This document shows, in pieces, positions 61,562 to 64,000 of a stretch of 64,000 nucleotides of DNA. Source of the stretch: Prorocentrum cordatum (lineage: Eukaryota > Sar > Dinophyceae > Prorocentrales > Prorocentraceae). How positions within the stretch are numbered: the first letter of the stretch is position 1; the number at the start of each line of letters is the position of its first letter. The notes below the pieces were generated by a model. That model was not told the DNA's origin, did not search any database, and was given only the letters and a program-made list of their open reading frames with translations. Made by a program: the position numbers and the translations under genes. The stretch lies in assembly GCA_963575745.1 (NCBI GenBank), contig CAUYUJ010011248.1:403768-467767 (forward strand), written 5' to 3'.

Positions 61562-64000
61562 GAGGACGAGGACGAGGAGAGGGAGGAGGAGGAGGAGGAG
61601 GAGGAGGAAGAGGAGGAGGAAAAGGAGGAGAGAAGGAAGAGGAGGAGGAGGAGGAGGGGAGGAGGAGAAGGAGTAGGAGGAAGAGGAGGAGGAGCAGGAA
61701 GAGGACGAGGAGGAAGAGGAAGAGTAGGAGCAGGATGAGGAGGAGGAGGAGGAGGAGGGGGACGGGAAGGAGGAGAAGGAGGACGACGAGGAGGACGAGG
61801 AGTACGAGGATGACGAGGAGGACGAGGAGGAGGAGGAGGAGGAGGAGAAGGAGGAGGAGGAGGAGGAGGAGGAGAAGGATACCGTACGCCCCCCCCGCCC
61901 GCCCGCCCCCGAACAGATTCGGAACGCATGCCGTACGCCCCCCCGCCCGCCCGCCCCCGAACACATTCGGAACTCATACCGTACGCCCCCTCTCCCGCCC
62001 GCCCCGAACACACTCGGAACGCATACCGTACGCCCCCCCTCCCGCCCGCCCCCGAACACACTCGGAACGCATACCGTACGCCCCCCCTCCCGCCCACCCC
62101 CGAACACACTCGGAACACATACCGTACGCCCCCCCTCCCGCCGGCCCCCGAACACACTCGGAACGCATACTGTGTGCACGCATTCCGCGTGCGCACGCAA
62201 GCTTAGAGAAGCGGCGCTTCCCGTTCTTGTCCGGAAAGGTTCCCCTCAACATGGCCGTTTCGCTAGGGACATCTTAAAACAATGAGATGTGGAGGGAGTT
62301 GTTTTAAGACGTCTTACGTTAAACCTGGAGCTCTCGCTCGAGAGATCCTCGAAAAAGTGAGGTATCCAAGGAGCTTGCGAAATCGTCGAAATCTTTAAAA
62401 TGAGGCTTCCGCTCGAGACATCCTCAGACAAATTGGATGTCGGACGAGCTGTTTCAAATGGGGCTCTCTTTCGAGAGAGAGACATCCTCGAAACATGGAG
62501 ACGTCCACGGAGCTTGCGAAACTAGACGGCCTAAGAGAGACTCAAGAAAGAGGAAGGAGAGGAGGAAGAGGAGGAGGAGGAGGAGGAGAAGGAGGAGGAG
62601 GAGAAGAGGAGGAGGAGGAGGAGGAGGAGGAGGGAGGAGGAGAGGAGACGAGGACGAGGACGAGGCGAGGACGAGGACGAGGACGAGACGAGGACGAGGA
62701 CGAGGACGAGGAGGAGGAGGAGGGAGGAGGAGGAGGAGGAGGAGGAGGAGGAGGAGGAGAGGAAAAGGAGGAGAGGAGGAGGAGGAGGAGAGGAGAGGAG
62801 GAGAGAGGAGGGGAGGAGAGGAGGAGGAGGAGGAGGAATAGTAGGAGGAGCAGGAAGAGGCGAGGAGGAAGAGGAAGAGTAGGAGCAGGAGGAGGAGGAG
62901 GACGAGGACAGGAGGAGGAGGAGGAGGGAGGAGGAGGAGGAGGAGGAGGGGGAGGGGAGGGAGGAAGGAGGACGACGAGGAGGACGATGAGGACGAGGAG
63001 GACGAGGATGACGAGGAGGACGAGGAGGAGGAGGAGAAGGAAAAGGATACCGTACGCCCCCCCCGCCCGCCCGCCCCCGAACACACTCCGAACGCATACC
63101 GTGCGCCCCCCCGCCCGCCCGCCCCCGAACACACTCGGAACATTCCATACCGTACGCCCCCCCTCCCGCCCGTACGCCCTCCCTCCCGCCGGCCCCCGAA
63201 CACACTCGGAACGCATACTGTGTGCACGCATTCTGCCCGCCCGCCCCTCCCAGAACACACCTGGCACGCATGCCGCACACCCTGCTCGTTCCGCCCCCCC
63301 CCCAAGACACGTGCCGCAGACACGCGCACTCACAGGCACATACACGCACGCAGCCGCACACACACGTGCCCACATGCGCACACACGCACACACGCATACG
63401 CACGCATTCAGGCCACGCGCAACACCTGACCAAAACAACCAGAGGCAACCACTAAACACAAGCTAAACAGGCGAACCATCTGGGCATTGAGGGTGGCCCA
63501 TCAACGACCCCCCCATGTGTACGCATTCCGCGTTGCGTGGGAATCCGTGTACCTGCGCACGCAAGCTAAGAGAAGCGGCGCTTCCCGTTCTTGTCCGGAA
63601 AGGTTCCCCTCAAAATGACGATTTCGCCTGAGACATCCTCGAACAAATGAGGTGTTGGAGGAGTTGTTTGACGACGCCTTACGTTAAAAGTGAAGCTCTC
63701 GCTCGAGACATCCTCAAAAAAGTGAGATCTCCAGGGATGTTGCAGATTCGTCGAATTTTGCAAAATGAGGCTCCCGTTCGAGACATCCTCGAACAAGTGA
63801 GACAGTGAGGGAGTTGTTTTAAGACGTCTTCTCTTCAAAATGGGGCTCTCGCTCGAGACATCCTCGAAACATGGAGACGTCCACGGAGCTTGCGAAACTA
63901 GACGGCCCAAGAGAGACTCAAGAAAGAGGAGGGAGAGGAGGAAGAGGAGGAGGAGGAGAAGGAGGAGGAGGAGGAGGAAGAGGAGGAGGAGGAGGAGCAG
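58675..64000. repeat. Macrosatellite, two unit types in alternation
   Basis: Units start at TTCCCCTCAA near 58675, 59760, 61075, 62240 and 63603. Each holds four R1-like cores (CTCGAGACATCCTCGAA), then a GAG/GACGAG tract of 250-500 bases, then a sub-array of about 46-base units (ACCGTACGCCCCCC ... CGGAACGCAT). Type B units (59760 and 62240) end with an extra 350 bases of CACACG-rich sequence that type A units lack. The last unit runs off the window. Long frames of Glu, Arg, Leu, Ser or Pro are repeat artefacts. Confidence 0.9.

Noticed and set aside
58941-64000. Many open frames of 70-500 residues in the macrosatellite
   Set aside because: Composition is almost only Glu/Arg/Gly or Leu/Ser/Pro from GAG tracts and the 46-base sub-repeat; frames are present in several phases at once.
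1-64000. tRNA, rRNA or snRNA genes
   Set aside because: I looked for conserved arms and core words and saw none that I could support by eye; a covariance-model scan would be decisive.

Overview
The window is nuclear DNA of a dinoflagellate. The best evidence is a run of relict dinoflagellate spliced leaders (unit TTTGGCTCAAG, with one copy of the diagnostic 3' part GCCATTTTGGCTCAAG, read on the minus strand) at the 5' end of a LINE at 40994-41058. A second degenerate leader lies upstream of the gene at 13746-16220. Two Ty1/copia-order polyproteins of a type I know from dinoflagellates agree with this, as does the very high load of satellite DNA. No rRNA, tRNA or prokaryotic signal was found.

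Layout. (1) 1-1159: 3' part of an unrecognised plus-strand gene, followed by simple repeats to about 2.5 kb. (2) 2506-9287: exon-like segments of a very large plus-strand gene of unknown function, ending in what looks like the N-lobe of a Tpt1/KptA (RNA 2'-phosphotransferase) fold. (3) 9288-44023: a 34.7 kb block with GT at one end and AG at the other. Removing it joins the gene in frame to 44024-48235, where a Tpt1-like C-lobe appears to follow. I read the block as a giant intron. It holds seven minus-strand genes or gene relics (10.5-12.4, 13.7-16.2, 18.7-19.1, 19.9-20.9, 21.6-22.1, 24.8-25.8, 42.2-43.2 kb), mostly separated by arrays of a short repeat, here called R1 (core CTTGAGACATCCTC), and by satellites R2 and R3. 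Two of these genes are clear paralogues. (4) Inside the block is a nested insertion: a LINE (26571-41058, minus strand, 14 bp target duplication) was hit in its reverse transcriptase by a 9.9 kb LTR retrotransposon (27532-37456, plus strand, identical 114 bp LTRs, TCGT target duplication).

(5) 48.4-54.7 kb: a second copia-order element, heavily decayed, whose reverse transcriptase is split by a tandem repeat. (6) 54.7-64 kb: satellite DNA (R6, R7 and a two-type higher-order macrosatellite whose units carry the R1 core) around a minus-strand fragment of a PIF1-like helicase.

The host genes have no pathway relation that I can see; the structure of the region comes from retrotransposition and repeat growth. 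Many frame breaks sit in homopolymer runs (C7 at 4604-4610, C6 at 20594-20599, a C run near 32400, T6 near 33606, A6 near 47250, C5 near 42684), so some are probably sequencing errors, while others can be removed as short GT-AG introns. Exon limits are therefore tentative.
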